Part shown: in pieces, positions 43,024-51,738 of the stretch
Layout: every line of letters starts with the position of its first letter
Position numbering within the stretch: the first letter of the stretch is position 1
Assembly: GCA_040767925.1 (NCBI GenBank)
Contig: JAXGNN010000001.1
Location: 186,001-250,000, forward strand
DNA from: Phil1 sp040767925
GTDB lineage: Bacteria > Bacillota > Clostridia > Christensenellales > CAG-138
DNA length: 64,000 nt
Direction: 5' to 3'
Translations under genes and position numbers: made by a program
Notes under the pieces: model-generated
Told to the model about the DNA's origin: nothing
Databases searched by the model: none
The model's input: only the letters and a program-made list of their open reading frames with translations

Positions 43024-44618
43024 AGCGGGGCGTACAGCGTTATGACGCGCTCCGCCGCGCGAAGGCCGTCCACCGCGGCGCTGACGATGCCGCCCGCGTA
43101 GCCCGCGCCCTCCCCGCAGGGATAGAGGCCCTTCAGGCGCGTGGCCTCGCCGGACTCGTCGCGCAGGATGCGAAGGGGCGCGCTCGTCCTGCTTTCGACC
43201 GCCGTGAGCACGGCGTCGTCCATGTCGAAGCCGCGCAGCTTGCGCCCGAAGGCGAACACGGCGTCCTTCACGCCTCTCGCCACAAAGCCCGGCAAAAACG
43301 CGTTGAGATCGCACATCCTCACATCGGGGAGATAGCTTGGCGCGACGGCGCCGTATCCGTAGGGCGCGACCCCCGCCGCGAACGCGCCGAACGTGCCGGC
43401 CGGCGCGCGATAATCCCCGCCACCCGCGTGATACGCCGCGCGCTCGAGCGCTTCGCGGAATTCGAGGCCGCCCAAGGGCCCTTGGGGGAAATCCCGCCCG
43501 TCCACCTGCACGACGACCGCCGCGTTGGAGTTTTCGGCGTCCCGCGCGTGCTCGCTCATTCCGTTGACGACGACGCGGCCCGCCTCGTTCGCGCAGGCGA
43601 TGACGCTGCCGCCCGGGCACATGCAGAAGGTGTATACCCCGCGCTCCCCGGAACGGTCCGCGAAGTGATATTCCGCCGCGCCAAGGCGCGGATGGCCCGC
43701 GTGCAGGCCGAACTGCGCGCGGTCGATCATCTCCCGCGGGTGCTCGATGCGCACGCCCACGGCGTACGGCTTCGCGGCCATTTCGAGGCCCGCGGCGTAG
43801 AGCATGCGGTAAGTGTCCTCCGCGTTCTGCCCGATGGCGAGCACGCACGCGGCGCAGGGGATGCGCTCCTCCATCCCCGCGCGCCTCGCGCGCACGGCGG
43901 TGAGCCTCCCCTCCCTGCTTTCAATGCCCGAGAGCGCCGTGTCGAAGCGCACCTCGCCGCCGAGCCGCCCGATCTCCTTGCGGATGGCGGATATGATGCC
44001 CGTGAGCTTGTCCGTGCCGATGTGGGGCTTCGCCTGGACGGCCGTGTCCTCCGGCGCGCCGAAGCGCACGAGCGTCTCTATTACCTCGTCGCACAGGGGA
44101 TCCTTGATGCGCGTCGTCAGCTTCCCGTCGGAAAACGCGCCCGCGCCGCCCTCGCCGAACATGACGTTGCTCTCGGGGTCGAGCGCGCCGCTTTTCCAAA
44201 AACGGCGGACGTCCCTCTCCCGCTCGCCGGCGCTTTTCCCGCGCTCAAGCACGACGGGCCGATAGCCGAACTTCGCGAGCGCGTATGCCGCGAAAAGCCC
44301 TGCGGGTCCAAGCCCCGCGACGACGATGGGCAAATCCAGCGGAACGCTTCCAAACCTCGGTTCGAATACGACGCGCTCCGGCGCTTTCTCGGCGCGGCCG
44401 GATTTCACCGCCCGTTCCTCGTCCGGCGCGCAAAGCGCGATTTCAAGCGTGTACTCGAAGGCGATCTCGTCCTTCCGCCGCGCGTCGAGCGAAATGCGCT
44501 TCACGCGGAGGGTTCCGATCGCGCCCTCGCGTATATCAAGAGCCCTCGCCGCAAGCGCTTTGAGCGAGGACTCGTCCGCAGAAAGCGGAAGCCGGATTCC
44601 CTTGACGATTATCGCCAT
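43014..44618 (-). CDS. NAD(P)/FAD-dependent oxidoreductase (uncharacterised FAD dehydrogenase family)
   Basis: 534 residues. An N-terminal alpha/beta domain (about 1-90, ALDIREGAIGTLRVKRISLDARRKDEI) is followed by the FAD-binding GxGxxG motif VVAGLGPAGLFAAYALAKFG. The family signature then reads SNVMFGEGGAGAFSDGKLTTRIKD, and the C-terminus is GLYPCGEGAGYAGGIVSAAVDG. The family occurs next to cdaR/glmM in Clostridia, and the reaction is unknown. Here it directly follows cdaR (one base between stop and start), so it belongs to the cdaA-cdaR operon. Confidence 0.9.
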   Translation of the reverse strand: MAIIVKGIRLPLSADESSLKALAARALDIREGAIGTLRVKRISLDARRKDEIAFEYTLEIALCAPDEERAVKSGRAEKAPERVVFEPRFGSVPLDLPIVVAGLGPAGLFAAYALAKFGYRPVVLERGKSAGERERDVRRFWKSGALDPESNVMFGEGGAGAFSDGKLTTRIKDPLCDEVIETLVRFGAPEDTAVQAKPHIGTDKLTGIISAIRKEIGRLGGEVRFDTALSGIESREGRLTAVRARRAGMEERIPCAACVLAIGQNAEDTYRMLYAAGLEMAAKPYAVGVRIEHPREMIDRAQFGLHAGHPRLGAAEYHFADRSGERGVYTFCMCPGGSVIACANEAGRVVVNGMSEHARDAENSNAAVVVQVDGRDFPQGPLGGLEFREALERAAYHAGGGDYRAPAGTFGAFAAGVAPYGYGAVAPSYLPDVRMCDLNAFLPGFVARGVKDAVFAFGRKLRGFDMDDAVLTAVESRTSAPLRILRDESGEATRLKGLYPCGEGAGYAGGIVSAAVDGLRAAERVITLYAPLLQ

Positions 44619-44619
44619 A

Positions 44620-45903
44620 TCACTCGATCACCACGCCGATGAGCTGCACGGAAACGATCTTCGTGAACTCTCCGGCCATTTCCTCGTTGGGCAGTTCCAC
44701 ATACACGGGCACCTCGTAGCTGCCCGCCTTATAGTCGGCCAGGTCTATATAGAGCGTCACGTCGCCGCGCTCGAGCAGGTTGATGAGGCTGATCCTGCCC
44801 GAAAGGGTCACGTCCGCCGCTTCCCGCTCCAGCGTGGCGTTGAGCTTTCTTCCAAGCCCACGCACCTCGATGGGCAGCTCCATGAACGACACGCTCGCGC
44901 TCTTCTCCCGGATTTCGATATAGAGCTCCACCGTGTCCGCGTCGAGCAGCGCGACCCCGTCCGGCACGATCATGGCGAAGGCCTGCTGAATGCTCTCCCG
45001 CGCGCCCGATATGTCGATGGGCTCGAGCGCGATGGAGTTGATCGCTTCGAGCGTTTCCGCGTCCCCGACCAGGCGCACCGTAGCCGGACCTGAGACGATC
45101 CGGCAGCTCACGAGCTCATGGTTGGGCGACAGGTCGTCCGCGCCGAGCAGCGCGCTTCCCGTATCCACGGGCACCGCTTTCATGTTCATCACGTCCATAC
45201 GAAGCGTTGCCGCGGGCAGCGTGCCCAGCAGCAGGTCGGGGGAAACCTCGTTGCCCTCCTCGTCGAAAAGCGTGAGCATGACGGAGCGGTTGACGCTTTG
45301 CGTCAAGCCGGTAAGGTCGATCTCGACGCCGGCGCTGGCGATGCGCGCCACGTCCACCGCCGCGCCCTCGATTTCGATTTCCTCGCGGCTGATGACGGGG
45401 TCTCCCGCCCAATAGCCCTCGGGGAGCGTGCCCGTCATGCTGATTATGACGGGGATGCGCCGCGGCACGAGGTCGTCGACCTCGACGCTCACCTGTGCGG
45501 GCGAGATGGAGGCGATCGCGCCGTTCGAGGTCTTCGCGCTGATGGTGACGGTATACGTCCCCTTTTCCGTGATGCCCGCGAGGCTGATGGTCGCCGTGAT
45601 GTCCTCGACGCTCAGATCGGCGTATTGGGTCAACTGGGTTTTCACCTTGACGACGACGTCGTTGAAATTCTTGTTGCCGCGCAGCACGAGCTTTCGCGCG
45701 AGCAGGTCCGCCTCGCCCTCTATGGTGACGTTGACGTTGGAGATGGTCTTAATCCGGATGGGGTCCTGCATCATGAGCACATAGCCCCACAGAAGCATGG
45801 CGAAGACGAGGGATACGATCTTGAGCGCGATCCCCTTGGTAAACAGGTCTTTGAGCCACTTTTTCAGCGCGGCGGAGAAGGAGAAGTTCTCGTCACTTTT
45901 CAT
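44620..45903 (-). CDS. cdaR: YbbR-domain regulator of diadenylate cyclase
   Basis: 427 residues. After a short cytoplasmic start, one membrane helix (IALKIVSLVFAMLLWGYVLMM) is followed by four YbbR-type beta-rich repeats outside the membrane (VPRRIPVIISMTGTLPEGY and similar). CdaR binds and modulates CdaA, whose gene is immediately upstream with an 11-base overlap. Start ATG 45903 with GGAGG nearby; a frame extension to 45954 is antisense to no homology and is rejected. Confidence 0.92.
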   Translation of the reverse strand: MKSDENFSFSAALKKWLKDLFTKGIALKIVSLVFAMLLWGYVLMMQDPIRIKTISNVNVTIEGEADLLARKLVLRGNKNFNDVVVKVKTQLTQYADLSVEDITATISLAGITEKGTYTVTISAKTSNGAIASISPAQVSVEVDDLVPRRIPVIISMTGTLPEGYWAGDPVISREEIEIEGAAVDVARIASAGVEIDLTGLTQSVNRSVMLTLFDEEGNEVSPDLLLGTLPAATLRMDVMNMKAVPVDTGSALLGADDLSPNHELVSCRIVSGPATVRLVGDAETLEAINSIALEPIDISGARESIQQAFAMIVPDGVALLDADTVELYIEIREKSASVSFMELPIEVRGLGRKLNATLEREAADVTLSGRISLINLLERGDVTLYIDLADYKAGSYEVPVYVELPNEEMAGEFTKIVSVQLIGVVIE

Positions 45904-46735
45904 TCCTGTTCCTCCGCTTGAGTATGCTAAACGAGTTTTCCGCCTTGCGGACAAAAACCGACTCGAGAAGGTTCTTCAATGCTTTCTGGTCGATATAGCG
46001 CACGAGCTTGCCGTCCCGCGCGAACGAGATGACGCCCGTTTCCTCGGAGACGATCAGCGTCACGCTGTCCGACACGGTGGATACGCCGAGCGCCGCGCGG
46101 TGCCTCGTGCCAAGCTCCCGCGAGACGGAAAAATCCTCGCTCAGCGGCAAAAAGCACGCGGCGGCGACGATCCTGCCGTCCCGTATGATCACGGCGCCGT
46201 CGTGCAAAGGCGTGTTCGGCTCGAATATGTTCTCGACGAGGGGCGCCGAGATGATGCCCTCGATGCGCGTGCCGGTCGAAATGATGTCCGCGAGGCCCGT
46301 CTTCTGCTCGATGACGACGAGCGCGCCGACCCGGCGCTTGGAGAGGTTGAGCATCGCCTGCTGGAGCTCGGCGACGATCTGCGCCTCCTCCTGATGCAGG
46401 TCGTTGAGCAGGTTTTTGTTGAAGATTTCCCCGCGGCCGATGTGCTCGAGCGCGCGCCTGAGTTCCGGCTGGAAGAGCACCACCGCGACGATGATCCCCG
46501 AGGCGACGACGGAGTTTAAGAGCCAGCTCACCGTCTGCAGCTCCAGCGCGTCGCTCAGGATCGCCGCGACGAACAGCACGCCGATCCCCTTCAACACCTG
46601 GTAGGCGCGGGTTTCCCTGGTCAGCACGATCAGGCGATACAGGAATATCGCGATGATAAGGATATCCACCGCGTCCGCGATGCGGAATTGCGTCAGGCCG
46701 CTCGTGATCGCTTTGACGAGTTCATCGTATGGCAA
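45893..46735 (-). CDS. cdaA: Diadenylate cyclase CdaA
   Basis: Makes cyclic di-AMP from two ATP; c-di-AMP controls potassium and osmolyte uptake and wall homeostasis. 280 residues: three membrane segments (about 22-88), then the DAC domain with DGA at 179-181 (PLHDGAVII) and RHR at 211-213 (GTRHRAALG), both intact. A RELGT stretch lies before RHR. It forms the classic cdaA-cdaR pair, but the usual third gene glmM is not here. Confidence 0.96.
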   Translation of the reverse strand: MPYDELVKAITSGLTQFRIADAVDILIIAIFLYRLIVLTRETRAYQVLKGIGVLFVAAILSDALELQTVSWLLNSVVASGIIVAVVLFQPELRRALEHIGRGEIFNKNLLNDLHQEEAQIVAELQQAMLNLSKRRVGALVVIEQKTGLADIISTGTRIEGIISAPLVENIFEPNTPLHDGAVIIRDGRIVAAACFLPLSEDFSVSRELGTRHRAALGVSTVSDSVTLIVSEETGVISFARDGKLVRYIDQKALKNLLESVFVRKAENSFSILKRRNRNEK

Positions 46736-46769
46736 ACGGGCTCTCCTTTCGTTTGATCGTGCGATATTG

Positions 46770-46775
46770 ATTATA
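46770..46775 (-). promoter_or_regulatory. Likely -10 of the cdaA operon
   Basis: A TATAAT on the minus strand, about 35 bases before the cdaA ATG, without a convincing -35. The leader ends in AAAGGAGAG. Confidence 0.4.
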
Positions 46776-46794
46776 CTATATGACCGTTCTTATA

Positions 46795-47082
46795 TCATGC
46801 ATCCCCGGGCTCGTTTACCGAAAGTTCATCATATCCCGCCCTCGGGGGAGCGCCGTCCTCCCGAGCGTCGAGCCGCTTGAGCATCCTTTCGAGCGTTTCC
46901 ACCTTCATCGTGAAATCTTCGACCTCGTTTGCGATTTCGGACAGGTCGGGATCGTTGAGGGTGCCGGCTTTCTCAAGCGATTTATCGGTTTCGATTGCAA
47001 GCTCGTCCTCCCTCAGCATTACTTCTATTTTCAATTTTTCAATCAGTTCGGGGGTAATCTCAATATAGTCATTGCGTTCCAC
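46795..47082 (-). CDS. Small acidic hypothetical protein
   Basis: 95 residues from GTG 47082, which has GGAGG seven bases upstream; an in-frame ATG at 47118 lies upstream of that RBS. The sequence is acidic and predicted largely helical (IEITPELIEKLKIEVMLRED, DLSEIANEVEDFTMKVETLE), consistent with a short coiled coil, with a disordered Pro/Gly tail. A possible promoter (TTCACA-17-TACAAT on the minus strand) lies in the A/T-rich stretch about 47130-47160. Same strand as, and just upstream of, cdaA. Function unknown. Confidence 0.65.
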   Translation of the reverse strand: MERNDYIEITPELIEKLKIEVMLREDELAIETDKSLEKAGTLNDPDLSEIANEVEDFTMKVETLERMLKRLDAREDGAPPRAGYDELSVNEPGDA

Positions 47083-47333
47083 AATACTTCCTCCGGTAAA
47101 GATGCTCGCGGCAAACAAATGGGCAAATATACTGAATCAATTGTAACACACATTTTTTTTGATGTGAATATTCAAGAATATGATTTTATTGATGAGTCTA
47201 AAAATTCATGGTATTATAACAATTAACGATCTTAATAGTATTCGGCCATTATAAATCCCATAACCATAATGGGATGGCGATAATCGACCGTTACGCTTAT
47301 GCACAGAAATATCACCCGATAAGGATGCGGATC

Positions 47334-47558
47334 ATGCTCATCATCGATCGTTTTGAGGGCGAAACGGCCATTTGCGAATCCGGCGCGGAAACGCTCCATA
47401 TCCCCCGCGCGCTCCTGCCCGGGAAAGCCCGCGAGGGCGACGTGCTCACCCCGGCAGGCGACGGGCTGTTTGCCGTCGACGAGGACGCGACCGCGATGCG
47501 GCGCGCCTCGGTTTCCGCGCGCTTCAGGGCGCTCACCCGGAACCGGCCGCGAGAATGA
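47334..47558 (+). CDS. DUF3006-type small protein
   Basis: 74 residues starting LIIDRFEGETAICESG after Met, the DUF3006 signature, with PRALLPGKAREGDVL in the middle. AAGGA lies eight bases before ATG 47334; an earlier in-frame start at 47274 gives non-family residues. DUF3006 proteins usually sit beside ComEC-like or DNA-uptake-related genes; here the neighbours are unrelated. Function unknown. The 3' end overlaps the convergent small membrane gene by 26 bases. Confidence 0.75.
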   Translation: MLIIDRFEGETAICESGAETLHIPRALLPGKAREGDVLTPAGDGLFAVDEDATAMRRASVSARFRALTRNRPRE

Positions 47559-47703
47559 CTGAGAGCGCGAACGCCGCGAGCGGCAGCAGCGCGAACAGGA
47601 TCGACGCCGCCGCGGCAAGCGCGTTTTTGTTTTTGATGCAATACGCCGCATAGAGCGCGCAATACAGCGCCGAGGCGAAGGCGCCGATTCCGATCATCCA
47701 CAT
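47533..47703 (-). CDS. Small two-helix membrane protein after gerC
   Basis: 56 residues, starting at ATG 47703 one base after the gerC stop with AAGGG upstream. Two hydrophobic helices (MIGIGAFASALYCALYAAY; ALAAAASILFALLPLAAFAL) are joined by a Lys/Asn loop. Tight coupling to gerC suggests a fourth component of the germination operon. Some ger operons carry a small GerD- or GerX-like extra, but I do not recognise this one. Confidence 0.5.
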   Translation of the reverse strand: MWMIGIGAFASALYCALYAAYCIKNKNALAAAASILFALLPLAAFALSVILAAGSG

Positions 47704-47704
47704 A

Positions 47705-48934
47705 TCAGCCCTTGCTCTCCGCAATCATGGTGTTTTCCGGCCCCACGTTCACGTTGAAGGCGACCTCCATCTTCATGTATTTCTCCTTCCAGTCGTATTC
47801 CTCCCACGACCGGGTGCTTTTGAATCTCATGGACATATAGCGCCCGAAGCCGAGCACGTCGGAGCCCATGTCGCGGCAGATGAGGAACACGCGGGCGAGC
47901 TGCGCCTCGAGATACCCCTCGAACTCCTCCTTGAGTCCGTTTTCCCAGATTTCGATCAGGTCGCCGGCCGTATCCACCTGCACGCGCGCCGAAAGCACTA
48001 TGCCGACTTCGGCCCGCGGGACGCCCTCGCCGTCCACCTCAAGCTTCACGCCTGCCTTTTTTGTGGCCGTGAGCGCAAAGGCGTACTCCGAATGTTCGTT
48101 TTTATAGTAAATGTATCCTTCCTTGAATTCCCCGCGCGCCATGAGCAGATACTTCGTGTCGTCGCCGCTGAGCACGCCCGCGAGCGCCTCCCCGTTGAAC
48201 ACGGCGCATCCCCACGGATACGAGCTCAGCCCGCTGTCCCGGTTGACGCCTGCGGTCGTGCCCGAGCCGGTCGCGCCGTTCGAGCCGCCTTCTCCGCCGG
48301 AGGAATCCGTGCCGGTGAACGTCTCGTTTGAGGTATCCACGCTTCCCGTGGGCAGCATCACGTCGAACCGGCCGCCGGAGACCGCTTCCCTGTACAGGGA
48401 GAGGTTCGTCATCGGCAGCGTGCCGCGGCTTTCGTAGCTGTGGTACATGCCAAGCTGCCTTTTCGTCACGCTGGGTTCCGTGGGCGAATTGAGGCCCTTG
48501 AAGTACTCGTTGCAGCTCCCGCGCACCACGAAGAGCTTGACCGAGCGCCGTATGCCAAGCTCGTTGAGCGCGACGTCCATAAAGCCGTTCATCATCTGGG
48601 TTTTCGCGACGTCCAGCGAAAAGGCGATGTAGTTGGTGCGCGTGAAGCTGAGGTTGTCCGTGACGGCGAGCTGCGCGTTCCCGATCGCCTCGAACAGGTT
48701 GTCCCCCTCCGCGGCGAGCACCATCTCGCCCTGGCCGACGCCGGACTGCTGCGAGTTGCCCTCGAGCTGGATGAGGAAGGAAACATAGTATTTGCGCGTG
48801 AGGCCCGCGTCCACGCCGATGGACATGACGTAGCTGTTCTCATCGACGGGCGTGCCCGCGAGGCAGCCCGCGGCCGCGATCGCGGCTGCGGCGGCCAGCA
48901 GGAGGAGCGTTAGGGCTCCGCTAAGCCGTCTCAT
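47705..48934 (-). CDS. gerC: Spore germination receptor lipoprotein GerC (Ger(x)C family)
   Basis: 409 residues from ATG 48934 (AAAGGGGG upstream), overlapping gerB by 14 bases. Signal with lipobox AAAGC, then the Ger(x)C pattern DENSYVMSIGVDAGLTRKYYVSFLI, SFTRTNYIAFSLDVAK and a closing FGRYMSMRFKSTRSWEEYDWKEKY, with a Gly/Ser-rich insertion at about 205-225. The lipoprotein sits at the outer face of the spore inner membrane with GerA and GerB and helps sense germinants. Confidence 0.93.
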   Translation of the reverse strand: MRRLSGALTLLLLAAAAAIAAAGCLAGTPVDENSYVMSIGVDAGLTRKYYVSFLIQLEGNSQQSGVGQGEMVLAAEGDNLFEAIGNAQLAVTDNLSFTRTNYIAFSLDVAKTQMMNGFMDVALNELGIRRSVKLFVVRGSCNEYFKGLNSPTEPSVTKRQLGMYHSYESRGTLPMTNLSLYREAVSGGRFDVMLPTGSVDTSNETFTGTDSSGGEGGSNGATGSGTTAGVNRDSGLSSYPWGCAVFNGEALAGVLSGDDTKYLLMARGEFKEGYIYYKNEHSEYAFALTATKKAGVKLEVDGEGVPRAEVGIVLSARVQVDTAGDLIEIWENGLKEEFEGYLEAQLARVFLICRDMGSDVLGFGRYMSMRFKSTRSWEEYDWKEKYMKMEVAFNVNVGPENTMIAESKG

Positions 48935-50036
48935 GCGCGGCGCCCCCTTTTCGCTTTGCTTTGACGAGCACCACCGCCCCAAGCGCGAGGAAGAGCGCGA
49001 GCGCCAGCCACGCGTAATCCCGAATCGCGCCGATCAGCCGGCGGACCGGCCAGGTATCCCGAATATGCTCGAGCAGCAGCAGCCCCGCGATGGTCGCGCA
49101 GATGGACGCGGCGGCGGGCCTGACGTCGTATTTGAGCGCGGCCTTCGTGACGAACGCCGCGGCGGAATAGACGAAGTACGCCGCCGAGAGGATCGCCCCG
49201 GCGAGCAGCACGAACACGCTGAGCTGATCGAAGCGCGAGAGCAGCGTCTCCCGGTTGAGCACCATGTCGATGCGGATGAGCGGGATGGCCAGGTCCTGCA
49301 AATCCTTATACGCGTACGCGAGCGCGATGCAGAACTGGATGAGCGCCACCATGACGAGCGCCGCGAGCGCGCCCGCGATGCCCACGCGTTTGACATTGTT
49401 CGTGCCCTGCAGCGCGGGGGCCGCGCACAGGAGCCCCAGGAGGGGCGGGAACGCGAAGGCCGTGCCCCGGAGCGCCATCAGGGCGATGCCGCCGACCTGG
49501 TCCGCCGGGAAAGGCGCGAGTCGGTAGAGCGCGTACCCGTCCGAGGCGAACGCGAGGTCGAGAAGGATCACCATGCCCACGAGGCGCGCGAGCATTTTTC
49601 CCATGCGGCCGAGGCATTCGAACCCCTTCATCGCGATGAACGCGACCGCCGCGACGATCCAGACGAGCACGGGCGCATAGTCCGAGGAGGGAAACACGAC
49701 CCCGTGCATGACGGTGGTGAAGCGCTCGAGTATGGCCCACGCGGAAAAGGCATAGAGGCCCAGGGTCAGGAGGGCGGAAACGTATTTCCCCGTCTTGCCC
49801 AGCGTCTGCTCGCACAGGTCGAAAAAGCTCGACACGCGCAGCTTTTCCATCGCCCTTCGCATCATGAGGAACAAACCGAGCGAGAGGAGGATGGAAAGCG
49901 GCAGCGCGATATAGGTCGCGTTGCCCGCGCGGTACGCGGTGCCGCCGTCGACGGCGAACACCACGCTCATGGTGATGGCGAGCCCCGTCAGGCTCGCGCT
50001 CTCCTGCTTGCCGATCTTCCCTTCGCCAAGGCGCAT
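48921..50036 (-). CDS. gerB: Spore germination permease-like subunit GerB
   Basis: 371 residues and about ten membrane segments; GerAB/ArcD-ProY (amino-acid-permease-like) family. Starts MRLGEGKIGKQESASLTGLAIT at 50036 with GGAGG seven bases upstream; longer frames to 50234 are rejected. This subunit is thought to bind the nutrient germinant. The gerA stop lies two bases upstream, so gerA-gerB-gerC are translated as one unit. Confidence 0.93.
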   Translation of the reverse strand: MRLGEGKIGKQESASLTGLAITMSVVFAVDGGTAYRAGNATYIALPLSILLSLGLFLMMRRAMEKLRVSSFFDLCEQTLGKTGKYVSALLTLGLYAFSAWAILERFTTVMHGVVFPSSDYAPVLVWIVAAVAFIAMKGFECLGRMGKMLARLVGMVILLDLAFASDGYALYRLAPFPADQVGGIALMALRGTAFAFPPLLGLLCAAPALQGTNNVKRVGIAGALAALVMVALIQFCIALAYAYKDLQDLAIPLIRIDMVLNRETLLSRFDQLSVFVLLAGAILSAAYFVYSAAAFVTKAALKYDVRPAAASICATIAGLLLLEHIRDTWPVRRLIGAIRDYAWLALALFLALGAVVLVKAKRKGGAAHETA

Positions 50037-50038
50037 GC

Positions 50039-51637
50039 TCAGTCCTCCTCCGTGTTGATGATGTCGCTGGCCGTCTTTTGCATGGCGAGTTTTCCCCGCA
50101 AGATCATCGGCCGCTTCGCGCTCGCGCGCGGCGCGTAGGGCGCGAGGAAGGGCACGCCGTAGGATTTGAGCGAGGCCGTCCAGGCAAAGAGGATGACCAG
50201 ACCCGTCGCGACGCCGAGAAGCCCCGCCGTCCACGCCGCGAGAACGAGCGCGACCCGGAAGACGGACGAGGCGACCTGCGTGGAATAATCCGGTATGCAG
50301 AAGTTGCCAAGCCCCGTCACCGCGACGACGATGAGCACGACCGAGCTTGCGAGGTTGGCCGACACGGCCGCCTGCCCGAGGATCAGCCCGCCGATGATGC
50401 CCAGCGCCTGCCCGATGTTGCCCGGCACGCGCAGCCCCGCCTCGCGGATGAGCTGGAAGACGAGCAGAAGGAAAATCATCTCCGCGCCGATGGGGGCGGA
50501 CACCATCTTCCTCGAGGCCGCGATGGTCGTGAGCACCTCCATGGAGAGCATCCCCTGATGGAAAAGGGCGAGCGCGAGGATATAGGCCGGGAGGATGATG
50601 GAGAGGACCGCGCCGATGAAGCGCACGGCGCGCACGATGCTGCCCGGCACGACGCGAAGGTTCGTATCCTCCGAGGTGGACATGAGGGTGAAGAGCGTCG
50701 CCGGCATCACGTTGGCGTACGGGCTCCCCTCGAGGAGCACGGCAACATGTCCCTGCATGAGCATGTAGGCCACCCTGTCCGGCCGCTCGGTCGCGAGCAG
50801 CTGCGGAAAGGGCGAATAGCGCCTGGTCTCGGTGAGCTGGTCGATGGCGCCGTTGTTCGTGACCACGCGGGTGTCGATTTTTGCGAGCCGCCGCCGGACT
50901 TCCTCCACGAGGGCTTCGTTCGCGACGCCGTCGCGGTAGACTACGGCGAGCTTGATGCCGTTGTCCGCGCCGGCGGCGCGGATCTGCACCACGAGGTCGT
51001 CCGTGCGCACGATCCGGCGGATGAGCGTGATGTTGGTGCGAAGGCTCTCCACGAACGCCTCCTGCGGCCCGCGCACGACCTTTTCGCTGTCCGGCTGGGA
51101 GACGGTCCTGTGCTCGTAGCTGCGCGTATCCATCATGATCGCCTCGTCCGCGCCCTCGAGGAAAACCACGGCCAGGCCGTCGAGCACGTTGGCGAGAACG
51201 GCGCCCATGCTCTTCTCGGTGACGGACTCGCTCATGGCGAACACGTTCTCCATGACGAAGCGGGCGATGCTCCCGTGCGCGCCGTCGAGGCAGCCGGGTT
51301 TTTTGCTCTCGCGCAGCACGAAATCGCTGATGCGCTCGGCGTCCGCCATGCCGTTGAGATAGACTGCCAGCGCGTCCACTTCCCCGCCTATGCGGAAGTT
51401 CCTGAAAATCATGTCGGGGTTGATGTCCGCGCGCAGCCGGTTGCGCAGGTATTTTTCATTTTCGCCAAGCGAGTCGAAGACGAAGGTTTCCCCTTCCGCG
51501 CAGCGCTTGTCCTTTCCCTCGTCTTCGTCGCGCCCGGAAAAAAAGCCCGGCTCGCCCTTCTCCGTTTCGAGCAGCTCGAATTCGCCCTCGGGGACGCCGA
51601 AGCGCAAAGCGCCGTTGATCTTGCTGAAAAGGGACAT
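50039..51637 (-). CDS. gerA: Spore germination protein GerA
   Basis: 532 residues. A large N-terminal hydrophilic domain (about 1-290, ENEKYLRNRLRADINPDMIFRNF, VRGPQEAFVESLRTNITLIRRI) is followed by four or five membrane helices with the family pattern GSPYANVMPATLFTLMSTSED and PIGAEMIFLLLVFQLIREAGLRVP. It is the A subunit of a nutrient germination receptor. The germinant cannot be predicted. Its ribosome binding site is buried in a hairpin (see 51647-51674). Confidence 0.95.
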   Translation of the reverse strand: MSLFSKINGALRFGVPEGEFELLETEKGEPGFFSGRDEDEGKDKRCAEGETFVFDSLGENEKYLRNRLRADINPDMIFRNFRIGGEVDALAVYLNGMADAERISDFVLRESKKPGCLDGAHGSIARFVMENVFAMSESVTEKSMGAVLANVLDGLAVVFLEGADEAIMMDTRSYEHRTVSQPDSEKVVRGPQEAFVESLRTNITLIRRIVRTDDLVVQIRAAGADNGIKLAVVYRDGVANEALVEEVRRRLAKIDTRVVTNNGAIDQLTETRRYSPFPQLLATERPDRVAYMLMQGHVAVLLEGSPYANVMPATLFTLMSTSEDTNLRVVPGSIVRAVRFIGAVLSIILPAYILALALFHQGMLSMEVLTTIAASRKMVSAPIGAEMIFLLLVFQLIREAGLRVPGNIGQALGIIGGLILGQAAVSANLASSVVLIVVAVTGLGNFCIPDYSTQVASSVFRVALVLAAWTAGLLGVATGLVILFAWTASLKSYGVPFLAPYAPRASAKRPMILRGKLAMQKTASDIINTEED

Positions 51638-51646
51638 GAAAAAGCA

Positions 51647-51674
51647 CCTCCCGCTGTTCAGTATCAGCGGGAGG
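51647..51674 (-). promoter_or_regulatory. Hairpin sequestering the gerA ribosome binding site
   Basis: On the minus strand CCTCCCGCTG, loop ATACTGAA, CAGCGGGAGG: a perfect 10-bp stem. The downstream arm contains GGGAGG, the gerA Shine-Dalgarno, nine bases before the ATG. The hairpin is followed by TGCTTTTTC, so it could also act as an attenuator. Confidence 0.75.
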
Positions 51675-51702
51675 AGGTTTATTTAACCATGTTATATTTT
51701 CC

Positions 51703-51723
51703 ATGCCGCATCTTTCACGGCAT
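51703..51723 (-). repeat. Inverted repeat flanked by direct repeats upstream of gerA
   Basis: ATGCCG-(9)-CGGCAT forms a 6-bp stem. It is flanked on both sides (minus strand) by GGAAAATATA. It lies between the deacetylase stop (51739) and the gerA hairpin; it could be an operator or a weak terminator. Confidence 0.45.
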
Positions 51724-51738
51724 ATATTTTCCGTCAAT

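Noticed and set aside
40265..43045. Very long open frame on plus opposite the propeller and lipoprotein genes
   Set aside because: Arg/Val/His-rich antisense shadow spanning two real genes and their gap; no domain or start signal.
47256..47274. TCCCAT/ATGGGA inverted repeat before the DUF3006 gene as a terminator
   Set aside because: Only six pairs, no T-run, and it lies upstream of rather than after the gene.
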